From the NCBI RefSeq assembly GCF_012396365.1, contig NZ_JAAXPG010000022.1:62001-126000 (forward strand): a DNA stretch of 64,000 nucleotides, given 5' to 3'. The position numbers and the translations under genes were made by a program. Origin of the DNA: Nocardiopsis alborubida. GTDB lineage: Bacteria; Actinomycetota; Actinomycetes; Streptosporangiales; Streptosporangiaceae. Below, piece after piece: positions 46,797 through 55,921 of this stretch (position 1 is the stretch's first letter; each line of letters begins with the position of its first letter). The notes beneath the pieces were generated by a model. That model had not been told where the DNA came from. It saw nothing but the letters and a program-made list of their open reading frames with translations, and ran no database searches.

Positions 46797-46840
46797 GTCG
46801 GCCCCGGTCCGGGGGACACCTCCCCCGGACCGGGGCCGAC
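46797..46840 (+). terminator. Terminator after the protease gene
   Basis: A perfect 19-bp stem (46797-46815 with 46822-46840; begins GTCGGCCCC) around ACACCT, 76 bases after the stop. Confidence 0.75.
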
Positions 46841-46926
46841 GCGTGCCTGGGGCGCGGTCCCCGATCCGGGCGCGCAGTCGTCACGTCGGGGTCTTGTTCG
46901 ATGACCGAAAGTAATAGCCTGGTGCG

Positions 46927-47853
46927 GTGGACGATGGTTATCGACTGGTGTTCGTCGGCGGAATGGGCCGCTCCGGCTCGACCCTGGTCGAGCGGCTCCT
47001 CGGCGAACTGCCCGGGTTCTGTTCGGTCGGCGAGGTCGTGCACCTGTGGCGGCGCGGACTGGTGGAGGACGAGCGGTGCGGCTGCGGCCGACCGTTCTCC
47101 GGCTGCGGTTTCTGGTCCGAGGTGGGCAAGGAGGCCTTCGGCGGCTGGGACCGTCTGGACACCGGGGAGGTGCTGCGGCTCAAGGACCGCGTCGACCGCA
47201 CCCGGTTCCTGCCGGTGCTGCTCAACGGCCCGCACCAGGGCCTGCTCGCCTCCCGCTGCGACCGTTACACCGAGCTCTACCACCGCCTGTACTCGGCGGT
47301 GGCCCTGGTCAGCGGTGCCCACGTGATCGTGGACGCCAGCAAGCACGCCTCCCTGGCCGCCTGTCTGCGCTGGCGCTACGGCGCCCGGATGCGCCTGCTG
47401 CACGTGGTGCGCGACCCGCGTGCGGTGGCCCACTCCTGGGCCAGGCGCGTGGCGCGCCCGGACGCCTCCCCCGACAGCAGCGAGCCGGAGATGGCCCGCT
47501 ACTCGGCCGGTCGGGCGTCGGTGCAGTGGATGACCCAGAACGCCTGCTTCGACGCCCTGGCCCGGCGCGGCGTCCCGACCCTGCGCGTGCGCTACGAGGA
47601 CTTCGTCGCCGACCCCGGCGGCGAGTTCGACCGGATCGCGGGGTTCGCGGGGTACCCGGGCACCCCGCCGGACGCGGCGCGGGGCTGCTCCGGCCTGTCG
47701 GAGGGGCACGCCGTGTCGGGAAACCCGATGCGCTTCACGGCCGGGCGCGTCGGGGTCCGCGCCGACCACGGGTGGCGCGAGGCGATGCCCTCCTGGCGGC
47801 GGCGTCTGGTGGCCGCCGTGACGGCTCCGTCCCGAGGGCGTTACGGCTACTGA
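46927..47853 (+). CDS. Sulfotransferase family protein (soluble, first copy)
   Basis: A 308-residue protein with the PAPS-binding P-loop-like motif VFVGGMGRSGSTLVERLL (5'-phosphosulfate loop, GRSGST at 14-19) and a 3'-phosphate-binding segment LLHVVRDPRAVAHSWARR. CGCGRPFSGCGFW is a cysteine-rich insertion also seen in some bacterial sulfotransferases. No TM segment or signal peptide, so it works in the cytoplasm with PAPS. GTG 46927 gives the normal short lead before the P-loop. Its acceptor is unknown; the polysaccharide genes on both sides suggest a sugar or lipid-linked glycan. It is monocistronic. Confidence 0.85.
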   Translation: MDDGYRLVFVGGMGRSGSTLVERLLGELPGFCSVGEVVHLWRRGLVEDERCGCGRPFSGCGFWSEVGKEAFGGWDRLDTGEVLRLKDRVDRTRFLPVLLNGPHQGLLASRCDRYTELYHRLYSAVALVSGAHVIVDASKHASLAACLRWRYGARMRLLHVVRDPRAVAHSWARRVARPDASPDSSEPEMARYSAGRASVQWMTQNACFDALARRGVPTLRVRYEDFVADPGGEFDRIAGFAGYPGTPPDAARGCSGLSEGHAVSGNPMRFTAGRVGVRADHGWREAMPSWRRRLVAAVTAPSRGRYGY

Positions 47854-47956
47854 AGTCCGTTTTGCCACTTCAAGGACTGTTGTCCGCCCCAAATATGACG
47901 TATGGTGTCCATCTGAACACTCTGAGTAGCATTCGGAGAGCTAGGGGGAGTTCGCC

Positions 47957-49081
47957 GTGGACAGGGGACCGGTACGGGCACTGGCGACGACGGGGGCACT
48001 GACCCTCGTCCTGACACTGGCCGGGGCGGGGGACAGCCCGGCGGACGGGACCCCGTCCTCTCCACGGCAACCCTCGGACCGGCCGGTGGGGGCGGCGGAG
48101 CCCCCCCGGGGCGGGGGGTACGCCGCCGACGAGGAGTGCACCGTCTCGGAGATCCTGGAACCCTCGTGCGGAGTCTGGTGGGGGGCCAGCCCCTACCAGG
48201 ACCGGATCGAGCCGCTGGAGGAGGCGGTCGACCGCCGCATGGACATCGTCTACACCTGGCGCGGCGTCGACCAGGCGAACATCCCCGGCAGGCGCGAACG
48301 CGACCTGATCGCCGAGGGCAGGTTCGTGCACACCAACATCGAGGCCCGGCGGTTCACGCGCTCCGGGCACCCGGCGGTCTCCTACGAGTCCATCATCGAC
48401 GGCGAGTTCGACGACTCCCTGCGGTCCCAGGCCGACGCCGTCGCGGAACTGGGGGTGCCCTACTTCGTCACCTTCGACCACGAGGCCGACGCCAACACGC
48501 GCTACGACAGGCGCGGCACCCCCGAGGAGTTCGTGCGGGCCTGGCGGCACATCGTGGACCTGTACCGCGAGGAGGGCGCGGACAATGCCATCTGGGTGTG
48601 GAACGTGACCGGGTGGGAGGGCAACTTCGACCGTCTCCCCGGCCTGTGGCCCGGCAACGACTACGTGGACTGGGTCAGCTGGGAGGCCTACAACATGACC
48701 GGCTGCGACTCCCAGCCGCACTGGGACGAGGTGTACTCCTTCGAGGACATGATGCGTCCGGCCTACGAGTGGTTCCAGAACGAGGGGCCCGAACACGGGA
48801 TCGACCCGGACAAGCCGGTGATGATCGGCGAGATGGGCACCACGCCCATCGGCCCGCGGGAGACCCTGGAGTGGTACACCGAGATCCCCGACGTGCTGCG
48901 CCGCTACGAGCGGGTGCGCGCGGTCAAGGTGTGGGACAACAAGCTGTCCGCGGACTGCGACTTCCGGATCCGGGCCAACGAGCACGCCCAGCGCGGCTTC
49001 GAGGCGGCCGGGCAGGACCCGTACGTGTACCTGCCCGAGCAGGTGCGCGACCTGGCCGAGTACGCCCGGGAACGGGGTTGA
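47957..49081 (+). CDS. Secreted GH26-like glycoside hydrolase
   Basis: A 374-residue exported protein (signal peptide about 1-30, then a Pro/Ser linker to about 55). The catalytic domain resembles GH26 (mannanases and related): WWGASPYQDR start, H175-E176 in FVTFDHEADANT as the probable acid/base region, IWVWNVTGWEG, and E292 in VMIGEMGTT as the probable nucleophile. Cysteines may form disulfides. GTG 47957 follows GGGGGAG. GH26-like proteins occur in many exopolysaccharide loci, where they trim or release the product; this position suits that role, but an independent mannan-degrading role is possible. Confidence 0.75.
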   Translation: MDRGPVRALATTGALTLVLTLAGAGDSPADGTPSSPRQPSDRPVGAAEPPRGGGYAADEECTVSEILEPSCGVWWGASPYQDRIEPLEEAVDRRMDIVYTWRGVDQANIPGRRERDLIAEGRFVHTNIEARRFTRSGHPAVSYESIIDGEFDDSLRSQADAVAELGVPYFVTFDHEADANTRYDRRGTPEEFVRAWRHIVDLYREEGADNAIWVWNVTGWEGNFDRLPGLWPGNDYVDWVSWEAYNMTGCDSQPHWDEVYSFEDMMRPAYEWFQNEGPEHGIDPDKPVMIGEMGTTPIGPRETLEWYTEIPDVLRRYERVRAVKVWDNKLSADCDFRIRANEHAQRGFEAAGQDPYVYLPEQVRDLAEYARERG

Positions 49082-49209
49082 CCGCCCGGGGCCCGGGCCG
49101 TCCGGGTAGGTCCGCGCGTGTGGGAGCCCGCGCGCGGGGGCGTGCCGCCGCCCCCGGTCCAGTACCGCGTCCCCGCCCGGTGAGGCCCGTGCGCGGGGGC
49201 GTACCGGAT

Positions 49210-49794
49210 TCAGCCGCCCACGGGCCGGAACATGGACCAGGTGCGCGGGCCGCCCCCGGGCAGCTCGTACTCGGCGGTCACCCGGAAGCCGAGCGACGTG
49301 TACAGGCCCACGTTGTCCTCCGTCGACGTCTCCAGGAACGCGGGGAAGCCCGCCGTGTCGGCCTCGTGCAGACCGGCTCCGACCACCGCGCGCCCCAGGC
49401 CCTGACCCCGGGACGCGGGGTGGACGCCGACGGTGCCGAGGAACCACACCGGCTCCTCCGGCCGGTACGGCGCCATGGCGGCCTCGGCCGCCGCGTAGGC
49501 CGGGGCGCGGTCGCCCGCCAGCTCCACGAGCCGGGGGAGCAGGGCCTCCATGGCCTCCTGCGCGCCGTCGGAGCCGGGCACCGTCCAGACGGAGACCGCC
49601 CGGAGGTCGTCGCTCACCCACACCCGTCCGTACGGAAGGCCGACGTCGGCGAGGAAGACGCGCTGGAACTCCCGCAGCCGCGTTCCGTGACCGTCGGCGC
49701 TGATCACGTGACGGGTGAAGGGGTAGTCCGCGAAAGCGGCGGCCAGCGTGTCCGCCGCCTCCTCGACGTCCTCGGAGGTGGCTTTTCGGATCAT
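49210..49794 (-). CDS. GNAT-family N-acetyltransferase
   Basis: A 194-residue protein. IRKATSEDVEEAADTLAAAFADYPF is a typical first strand and helix; the acetyl-CoA-binding motif is VHPASRGQGLGRAVVGAG; the C-terminal part LETSTEDNVGLYTSLGFRV matches the common GNAT ending. ATG 49794 follows GAAGG. Acceptor unknown; similarity is to the broad drug/small-molecule acetyltransferase group. It is downstream of the terminator that ends the minus-strand polysaccharide operon, so it is probably transcribed separately. Confidence 0.88.
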   Translation of the reverse strand: MIRKATSEDVEEAADTLAAAFADYPFTRHVISADGHGTRLREFQRVFLADVGLPYGRVWVSDDLRAVSVWTVPGSDGAQEAMEALLPRLVELAGDRAPAYAAAEAAMAPYRPEEPVWFLGTVGVHPASRGQGLGRAVVGAGLHEADTAGFPAFLETSTEDNVGLYTSLGFRVTAEYELPGGGPRTWSMFRPVGG

Positions 49795-49812
49795 GCGCGT
49801 CCTTCCCGGCTG

Positions 49813-49850
49813 CTCGGTCCGCGCGCCGGGCATCCGGCGCGCGGACCGAG
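49813..49850 (-). terminator. Terminator of the minus-strand polysaccharide operon
   Basis: A perfect 17-bp stem (49813-49829 with 49834-49850; begins CTCGGTCCGCGC) with a GCAT loop, directly after the glycosyltransferase stop (49852). Confidence 0.8.
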
Positions 49851-49851
49851 G

Positions 49852-51492
49852 TTACACGCCCCTGCCGCGCAGGTGCAGCGCACGCGTGATCCACCCGGCG
49901 GGCACCCCGAACACCACCGCCAGCGCCAGGTAGGCGCGGGCCTCGGCCGGGCGGCTGCGGACCGTGGTGCCGATCCAGCGCAGCGCGGCGCGTCGGCGCC
50001 CGGAGGCGGCCTCGGCGAAGGCGATCTGCCCGGCCACGCGCGCGTGGCCGCGCGGCACCAGCGCGAACTCGGGGTAGCGGTCCAGCAGCCAGCGCAGGGC
50101 GGTGGAGATGGTCCGCCAGCGCCCGGAGAAGTGCGACCTGCGGTGCCACAGCACCCGCACTCCCGGCTCGGGGATGTTGCGGATGGGGCCGCGCCGGGCC
50201 AGCCGCAGCAGCAGTTCGTAGTCCTCGGCGTAGCTGCCGGGGATCTCCTCGCTGACGGTTCCGCAGCCGTCGATCATGGCGCGGCGCCGGATGAGGAACG
50301 TGGACGGGTGCAGCTCGGTCAGGCGCGAGCCCAGCAGGTCGCCGAAGGTCACGCTGGTGCGGTCCAGGCTGCGGACCGCCTCGACCCTGTCGTACACCAC
50401 CCGGATGCCGCAGCACACCAGCTCGGTGCCGGGCTCGTCGAGCATGACGTCGACCTGCGCCCGGAGCTTCCCGGGCAGCCACGTGTCGTCGTCGTCGCAG
50501 AAGGCCACCAGGTCGGTGTCGGCGGCGAGCACGCCGGTGTTGCGGGCCCCGGCCAGGCCGGGGGTGAGGGTGTTGGTGACCACCCGCACGGGGCGGTCGC
50601 CGTCGGAGCGGGCCAGGGAGGGGTCGGGCTGGTCGTTGTCGAAGACGACGATCGTGGTGATGGGGCCGGAGTAGTCCTGCTCGTTGATCGCCCGCAGGGT
50701 GCGGCGCAGCAGTTCCGGCCGGTCCCGGGTGGGCACCACCACGGTCACGCCGGGTCGGGGCGCGGTGTCGGGTGCGCCGGTCCGCGCGGCGGTCTGCGCG
50801 CAGGCGCGGTCGGCGGTCTGGTGGCCGGTTCGGTTGGTGGCCAGCGGACCCGTGTCGCTTCCGGCGGTGCGGACGGCGGATCCGGTGGCCGGTGCGTCGG
50901 GGTCCGCGGCGGTCCCAGCGGCGGTTTCCGCCGCCGCGTCCCGGACACCGGTGAGCAGGTCGATGAGCTCCCCGGCGCGCAGCGCGGCGCGCTCGGTGCC
51001 CTCGCCGTCGCCGGGATCCACCCGGAAGTCCCCGGGTGAGGCGAGCGCCCTGTCCAGGAGCGCGAAGAGCTGTTGGGGGGTGGCGCAGGAGCGTATCCGG
51101 CCCGCCTCCTCCAGACGCCGCACGAACAGGAGCTGGTGCTCGTCGACGTGCTCGTCCAGTTCGGGGTCGCGGGCGACGACGATGGGCAGGCGTCCGGCGC
51201 GGCGGGCCTGGACGATGGTGCCCGGTCCGCCGTGGGCGACGACCACCCGGGCCCGGCGCATGTGCTCGCCGAGCTCCTCCCCGGGCAGGAAGGGGGTGCC
51301 CGCGGCCACGGCGGGGGCGGCGCTGTGCCCGTGCTGGACCAGGAAGCGCAAGGTCCGGCGGCGCCTGGCGTAGTCGTCGATCCAGCGGACCAGCCGGTCG
51401 AAGGAGTGGTGGTCGGTGCCGAGGCTGACGACCACGTCGGGGTGGCCGCTGTCGTCGGGGCGCGGGACGGGACGCGTGGTCTGTTCGGTCAA
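49852..51492 (-). CDS. Fusion glycosyltransferase: Alg13/PssE-like domain plus GT2 domain
   Basis: A 546-residue protein. Residues about 19-165 resemble Alg13/PssE (family 28 C-terminal): VVVSLGTDHHSFDRLVRWID, and VVAHGGPGTIVQARRAGRLPIVV. A Thr/Ala/Pro-rich linker (about 170-255) joins a family 2 glycosyltransferase (about 258-480) with VTVVVPTRDRPELLRRTLRAI and the DXD-like FCDDDDTWLPG. The Alg13-like part needs an Alg14-like partner, encoded by the preceding gene, whose stop overlaps its TTG 51492 (TTGA). Together they would add one sugar, and the GT2 domain another, to the lipid-linked repeat. Last gene of the operon; a strong terminator follows. Confidence 0.85.
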   Translation of the reverse strand: MTEQTTRPVPRPDDSGHPDVVVSLGTDHHSFDRLVRWIDDYARRRRTLRFLVQHGHSAAPAVAAGTPFLPGEELGEHMRRARVVVAHGGPGTIVQARRAGRLPIVVARDPELDEHVDEHQLLFVRRLEEAGRIRSCATPQQLFALLDRALASPGDFRVDPGDGEGTERAALRAGELIDLLTGVRDAAAETAAGTAADPDAPATGSAVRTAGSDTGPLATNRTGHQTADRACAQTAARTGAPDTAPRPGVTVVVPTRDRPELLRRTLRAINEQDYSGPITTIVVFDNDQPDPSLARSDGDRPVRVVTNTLTPGLAGARNTGVLAADTDLVAFCDDDDTWLPGKLRAQVDVMLDEPGTELVCCGIRVVYDRVEAVRSLDRTSVTFGDLLGSRLTELHPSTFLIRRRAMIDGCGTVSEEIPGSYAEDYELLLRLARRGPIRNIPEPGVRVLWHRRSHFSGRWRTISTALRWLLDRYPEFALVPRGHARVAGQIAFAEAASGRRRAALRWIGTTVRSRPAEARAYLALAVVFGVPAGWITRALHLRGRGV

Positions 51493-51947
51493 AGCAGCGG
51501 TCCTACCGTGATGGCGGTCGGCATGAAGGCGCGCTGTTCCTCCCACTGGGCGAGGAACAGCCGGGTGAACGGGCGGCACAGCCGGGCGGTGAGCGTCGGT
51601 GTGTCGAGGCGGTCGTAGACCTCGATGTAGACGGTCGGTATCCGCAGCAGCCACGCCAGGACGAAGAACGGCAGGGCCACCCCGGCACCGGTGGTGACCA
51701 CGGCGCAGGGGCGCCGCTCGCGCAGGACGCGGACGGCCAGCCAGGCGTTGCGCAGCAGGTTGCCCACGTGGCGGGTGGTGGGGTGGAAGGCCCACCGGAC
51801 GCGCTCGCCGGTCAGGGCGGACTCGGCGTCGGGGGTCCGGAAGGTCACCCACACGCGCTCGCGGTGCCGCCACCAGGGGCGCAGTGAGCACAGCTGGGTG
51901 AGGTGCCCTCCACTGGAGGCCACCAGGAGAACCGGTCGTGGAGACAT
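51489..51947 (-). CDS. Alg14/PssD-like glycosyltransferase subunit
   Basis: A 152-residue membrane-associated protein: LLVASSGGHLTQLCSLRPWW at the start and VVTTGAGVALPFFVLAWLL are Alg14 hallmarks; EVYDRLDTPTLTARL follows. It binds the Alg13-like half of the fused gene downstream to form an active transferase; homologous PssD/PssE pairs add glucuronic acid in rhizobial polysaccharide synthesis, so UDP-GlcA is a possible donor. ATG 51947 has no clear ribosome-binding site. It is about 194 bases from the flippase gene; no internal promoter was identified. Confidence 0.85.
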   Translation of the reverse strand: MSPRPVLLVASSGGHLTQLCSLRPWWRHRERVWVTFRTPDAESALTGERVRWAFHPTTRHVGNLLRNAWLAVRVLRERRPCAVVTTGAGVALPFFVLAWLLRIPTVYIEVYDRLDTPTLTARLCRPFTRLFLAQWEEQRAFMPTAITVGPLL

Positions 51948-52141
51948 GTGGTCATCATTTCATAACTCTGTGTAGTCGCTGGGATGGTCACGGCGAGGCG
52001 CACCGGTTGTCCACAGGCGGAGAGGGCGTCTTCCGCCGGGCGCGCGGGGGCTTTCATGGATAACGGGGGGTCCCCCGGGCCCGCCCGCCTCGGCGTGCCC
52101 GCACCGCCGTCAACCGCCGTCCCGGGTCACCGCCGTGTGCC

Positions 52142-53671
52142 TCACCGGCGCGGGCCCAGGCCCAGGAGTCCCCGCAGCGACCACACCGTCACCAGATGCC
52201 CTGCAGCTCCCGAGGCCACCGCCATCGCCAGCGTCGCGATTCCGCCGCCCAGCAGCGCCTCCAGCGCCAGCGGCAGGGCGCCGAACCACGTCAGCGCGCT
52301 GGCCGTCGCGGCCAGCACCGGACGGCTGAACGGGTGCAGCACCACGCGGGACCGCAGCTGCCACAGGGGGAGCAGCTTGCGCACCAGCATCGCGGCCACC
52401 AGGGCCACGGCCGCCCCGGCCGCTCCGGCCACGGGCACGAGCAGCACGCACACCAGCACGTTCGCCGCCAGCGACAGCACGTTGTTGACCAGGTTCAGCC
52501 GGGTCAGTCCGGTCATCGTCAGGACCAGGTCACCCATGCCCAGCGCCGCGGCCGTCAGCTGGCCCGCGCACACCACGGTCAGCGCCGTCGCCCCCGCCGC
52601 GTACTCCGGCCCGAACAGCCGCATCACCTCCGGAGCGAACACCAACACCGACAGGTACAAAGGCCACAGCAGACACACCAGCCACGCCGTTCCCGCCTGG
52701 TAGAGGGCCCGGACCCCGGCGTGGTCGCCCGTCGCCAGCTGTTCGGCGAACCTGGGCTGGGCCGCGTACAGCACCGCCTGCGTGCCGAACTGGCCGACCA
52801 CCATGACCCGCGTGGCCGCCGTGAACACCGCCGCTCCGGTCAGCCCGCTCAGGAGCGCCACGAGGACCACGCCGCCGCGCTGCACGCCCATCTGGGCGAC
52901 CGCGGCCACCGCGCGCGGCAGGGAGAAGGACCAGAACGTCCGCGCGTCCACCCGTTCCACGGTCTCCTGAACCACGGCTGTTCCGGTGAACCCGGGCGCA
53001 CCGTCGGCGCCGCCGGCCTCGGGAGCGGCCCGACGCACGACACGGCCCAGCCAGAACCACGCCACCACAGCCGCGGGCAGATACGGCCCCGCCCACGCCA
53101 GGGCCAACAGCCCCGCCGCCCCCGACAGCGCTGCCCCCGCCACCAGGGCGAGCTGCGCCAGAGGACGGCCCACCTTGTCCACCAGCACGGTTCCGGCCAT
53201 GTCGTGGTGGGCGCGCGTCGCGGCCAGGGCCGTGTCCGCCAGTACCGCGAACGGCAGGAACACCGCCAGCAGCCGCAGGTAGACCTCCGCTCCGTCGCCG
53301 CCCAGGCCCCGTGCCACCGGCCCGGCGCACACCAGCAGCAGCACCGCCAGCGCGCACGCCACGAGCACGGCCGGGGCCACGGCCGTCCGCAGCAGCCGGG
53401 GCACGCCCCCGGGCTCCCCGAACACCCGCATCCGGGCGATGAAGTACACCAGCCCGTCCGACGCGCCCAGGTTGGCCACCACCGCGGCGATCAGGAACAC
53501 CGACGTCGCCGAGAACAGCAACCCCGCCGTCTCCTGGGAGAACGCCCGCGTGATCGTCACGATCACGGCGAGGTTCAGCGCGGCGCCGACCACGGCCCCC
53601 GCCATGTTGACCGCCCCGCCGCGCAGGACGCGGCGCAGCCCCGCCCGCTCCCGCTCCGCCGCGGCGGTCAC
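52142..53671 (-). CDS. Wzx-like polysaccharide flippase (MOP superfamily)
   Basis: A 509-residue integral membrane protein with about 12-14 TM segments and no soluble domain of note. Early segment GGAVNMAGAVVGAALNLAVIVTITRAF and repeated paired helices fit the MOP/Wzx and RfbX group. It would move lipid-linked repeat units across the membrane. GTG 53671 overlaps the sulfotransferase stop (GTGA); GTG 53698 would overlap it by 31 bases. Its tight coupling to a sulfotransferase gene suggests the glycan is sulfated before or near export. Confidence 0.88.
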   Translation of the reverse strand: MTAAAERERAGLRRVLRGGAVNMAGAVVGAALNLAVIVTITRAFSQETAGLLFSATSVFLIAAVVANLGASDGLVYFIARMRVFGEPGGVPRLLRTAVAPAVLVACALAVLLLVCAGPVARGLGGDGAEVYLRLLAVFLPFAVLADTALAATRAHHDMAGTVLVDKVGRPLAQLALVAGAALSGAAGLLALAWAGPYLPAAVVAWFWLGRVVRRAAPEAGGADGAPGFTGTAVVQETVERVDARTFWSFSLPRAVAAVAQMGVQRGGVVLVALLSGLTGAAVFTAATRVMVVGQFGTQAVLYAAQPRFAEQLATGDHAGVRALYQAGTAWLVCLLWPLYLSVLVFAPEVMRLFGPEYAAGATALTVVCAGQLTAAALGMGDLVLTMTGLTRLNLVNNVLSLAANVLVCVLLVPVAGAAGAAVALVAAMLVRKLLPLWQLRSRVVLHPFSRPVLAATASALTWFGALPLALEALLGGGIATLAMAVASGAAGHLVTVWSLRGLLGLGPRR

Positions 53672-54549
53672 GCGCGCCACGAGGGGACGCGCCCCCACCA
53701 GTCCGCCAACCGGGCGTCGCTGTCGGCGAACCGCGCGCTCAGTTCCGCACGCAGTTCCCCGGGCATCGTCGTCCGGGCGCGCGCGTTGTGCCTGCCCGGG
53801 GCGTTCCCCGGCCCGGGCGGCAGCCCCAGGAACCGCTCCACCCCGTTCAGGGCCCGCGCCGTGCCGTCGAACAGGTCGGCGTGGTCCACCACGTGCATCC
53901 GGTCCCGTCCCAGGTGCTTCTCCATCCGCGCCAGCTGGTCCGCGTAGCGGCCGCGCGCCACGTAGCCGTGGTGCTGGTGGGAGTACGAGCGGTACCCGGG
54001 GTCGGCCGTCATCCGCTCCTCCTCACCGGCCAGCCGCTCCGGCTCCAGTTCCAGCGCCCGCTCGAACGGCTCCGTCTCGAACCCGCGCGCGGTCTCGTGC
54101 GCGTGCGCCGAGTAGGCCCGCTCCACCGGGTCGCGCAGGATGACCACCACCCGCACGTCCGGCAGGTCGCGGGCGATCCGCTCGGCGGCCAGGGGGTGGA
54201 ACAGGTAGTACGGGCTGGACTCGACCACCCTCACCCGGGGGCGCCCCCGCCGGGCCCGCAGCGACGCGCGCAGGGGGAAGTACGCCCGGTACCGGTCCGG
54301 GCCGCCGCGGTAGCCGGTGTCGAAGTAGTGGACCCCCTTGCGCAGGGTGGGGCCGGTGACGCACGGGTGCAGGCACAGCGACCTGAACAGCGACGTCGTG
54401 CCCGAGCGCTGCGCCCCGCAGACGAGGAAGTCGGGCAGCGCGCGGGCCGGCGCGGTGAGCGCGCCCAGGCCGTCGGCGAGGGGCAGGAGTGCCTTCCGGG
54501 CAGGGACGGCCATGCGGTGGAACAGGACGGGAACGGTGCTCCGGGGCAT
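53668..54549 (-). CDS. Sulfotransferase (heparan sulfotransferase-like domain, second copy)
   Basis: A 293-residue protein with the PAPS-binding motif FLVCGAQRSGTTSLFRSL (45-53 core) and the 3'-phosphate segment VVVILRDPVERAYSAHAHE (R139, S147), then RYADQLARMEKHLGRDRMHV typical of the heparan/chondroitin-type Sulfotransfer_1 group. It should transfer sulfate from PAPS to a sugar hydroxyl or amine. ATG 54549 follows AAGGAG by 6 bases. It lies within the polysaccharide operon between a phosphotransferase-like gene and the flippase, which is the strongest evidence that the product is sulfated. Confidence 0.88.
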   Translation of the reverse strand: MPRSTVPVLFHRMAVPARKALLPLADGLGALTAPARALPDFLVCGAQRSGTTSLFRSLCLHPCVTGPTLRKGVHYFDTGYRGGPDRYRAYFPLRASLRARRGRPRVRVVESSPYYLFHPLAAERIARDLPDVRVVVILRDPVERAYSAHAHETARGFETEPFERALELEPERLAGEEERMTADPGYRSYSHQHHGYVARGRYADQLARMEKHLGRDRMHVVDHADLFDGTARALNGVERFLGLPPGPGNAPGRHNARARTTMPGELRAELSARFADSDARLADWWGRVPSWRA

Positions 54550-54691
54550 CACGTGCTCCTTCTGTCGCGGTTTCGGTCACCCAGGCCGCCGTCCTCGGCG
54601 CCCGGGTTCGACGGGTCGTGTCGATCGATCGGGGGGCCTGGTCCGGCGGGCCCGTCCGGACCTGTCGGGGCGTTCGGACGCGGCGGGCCGT

Positions 54692-55921
54692 TCAGACCTG
54701 GCGGGCCTCGCGGGCCTCGTGGGCCGCCCTCTCCTGGAGCCCCTCCAGCGCCGGCAGCAGCCAGTCGTCCACGGCCGCGAGGTGGCCGCCGCTCTCGTCC
54801 TGCCGGTCGTGCAGGTACCGGGTGGCCAGGTCGATCAGGTACAGCGCCATCACGGTGGACACCGTGTGGGGGCTCACCCCGGTCTCGGACATCAGCGGGT
54901 CGCGCAGCAGCCGCGACCCGCTCTCCAACCACCGGTGCACGCCCGGGTGGACCCCGGCCTGCACGCACTCGTTGAGGTCGTAGTGCAGGGCGTCGAAGCC
55001 CGCGGGCGCGTCCATGGCGAGCCGCTCCCAGTCCCACACGAACGCGCGCCGGGCGGTGCTGGCGATGTTCCACCTGGTCAGGTCGCCGTGCCAGGCGCCG
55101 AACGGCACGTACACATCGGGCAGGCGGCGCAGCGCGGCGCGCAGCGGCGCCACCTCGGGGCGCGTGCCCAGTGTCACGATCCGCTCCTCCAGCGACCGCC
55201 GGTAGGGGCTGTCGGAGAGCCTTCGGCGCCGCACCCTGGACAGCCCGACGATCTGCGTCACGCACCTCAGCAGTTGGCGCCGGGTGGGTCGGTCGGTCTG
55301 GACGCCGACCGGCAGCGCCTCCTGCACCAGCAGCGGGTGGCCGTTCCACTCGCCCTCGTGCATCAGCCGGGGAACGGTCACGTCCGGCAGACGGGCCTCG
55401 GCCAGCTGGCGCAGGGCCCGCGTCTCGGCGCGCACCAGGCGCGAGGTCAGGTCGTTGACGGCCACCTTGGCGTAGCCGATCGTGCGACCGCCGGGCGTGA
55501 GCAGCAGGAGCACGGGCTTGCGGTTGGCCCGGGGCGGGCCCACGTGGATGGCGACGGCCAGCTCGCGGTCCAGCGCCGACGTGAGCGCGTGTTCGATGCC
55601 CGGACCGGCCCCCACGTAGAGCCGGTCGCGCAGCAGGAGCGGGGCCAGCCCGGTGGCGAACGCCCCGGTCAGCAGCAGCGTGCGCGCCCGCTCCCGGAAC
55701 GAGTGCCCCTGGGAGAAGGACGTGATGCCCCGGGTGGCCGCCGACCGGTCGTGGGCGGGCAGGATCACCCGGGGGTTCTGCGCGTTGGGAACCGGAAGGT
55801 ACTGGGTGCCCCGGTCGCGGCGGACCAGCCGCCGCATACCGCGGTCGCCGGGGCCGAGCAGCCCGCCGCACGGCCACAGCACCGCGGCGAGGTCGGTCAG
55901 GTAGGTCGTCTCGCTGTTCAC
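54692..55921 (-). CDS. Phosphotransferase (APH/choline kinase-like) family protein
   Basis: A 409-residue protein. The C-terminal half has kinase-like motifs: GAWHGDLTRWNI (catalytic loop with Asp and Asn) and FVWDWERLAMDAP (metal-binding DWE), as in aminoglycoside/choline phosphotransferases. An ATP-binding lysine may lie in GYAKVAVND. The N-terminal 150 residues have no family I recognise. GTG 55921 overlaps the polymerase stop (GTGA). In a polysaccharide operon it may phosphorylate a sugar or a precursor; the substrate is unknown. Confidence 0.75.
   Translation of the reverse strand: MNSETTYLTDLAAVLWPCGGLLGPGDRGMRRLVRRDRGTQYLPVPNAQNPRVILPAHDRSAATRGITSFSQGHSFRERARTLLLTGAFATGLAPLLLRDRLYVGAGPGIEHALTSALDRELAVAIHVGPPRANRKPVLLLLTPGGRTIGYAKVAVNDLTSRLVRAETRALRQLAEARLPDVTVPRLMHEGEWNGHPLLVQEALPVGVQTDRPTRRQLLRCVTQIVGLSRVRRRRLSDSPYRRSLEERIVTLGTRPEVAPLRAALRRLPDVYVPFGAWHGDLTRWNIASTARRAFVWDWERLAMDAPAGFDALHYDLNECVQAGVHPGVHRWLESGSRLLRDPLMSETGVSPHTVSTVMALYLIDLATRYLHDRQDESGGHLAAVDDWLLPALEGLQERAAHEAREARQV

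Noticed and set aside
46927..54549. Natural-product tailoring cluster around the sulfotransferases
   Set aside because: No polyketide, peptide or terpene synthase is present; the neighbours are polysaccharide assembly genes.
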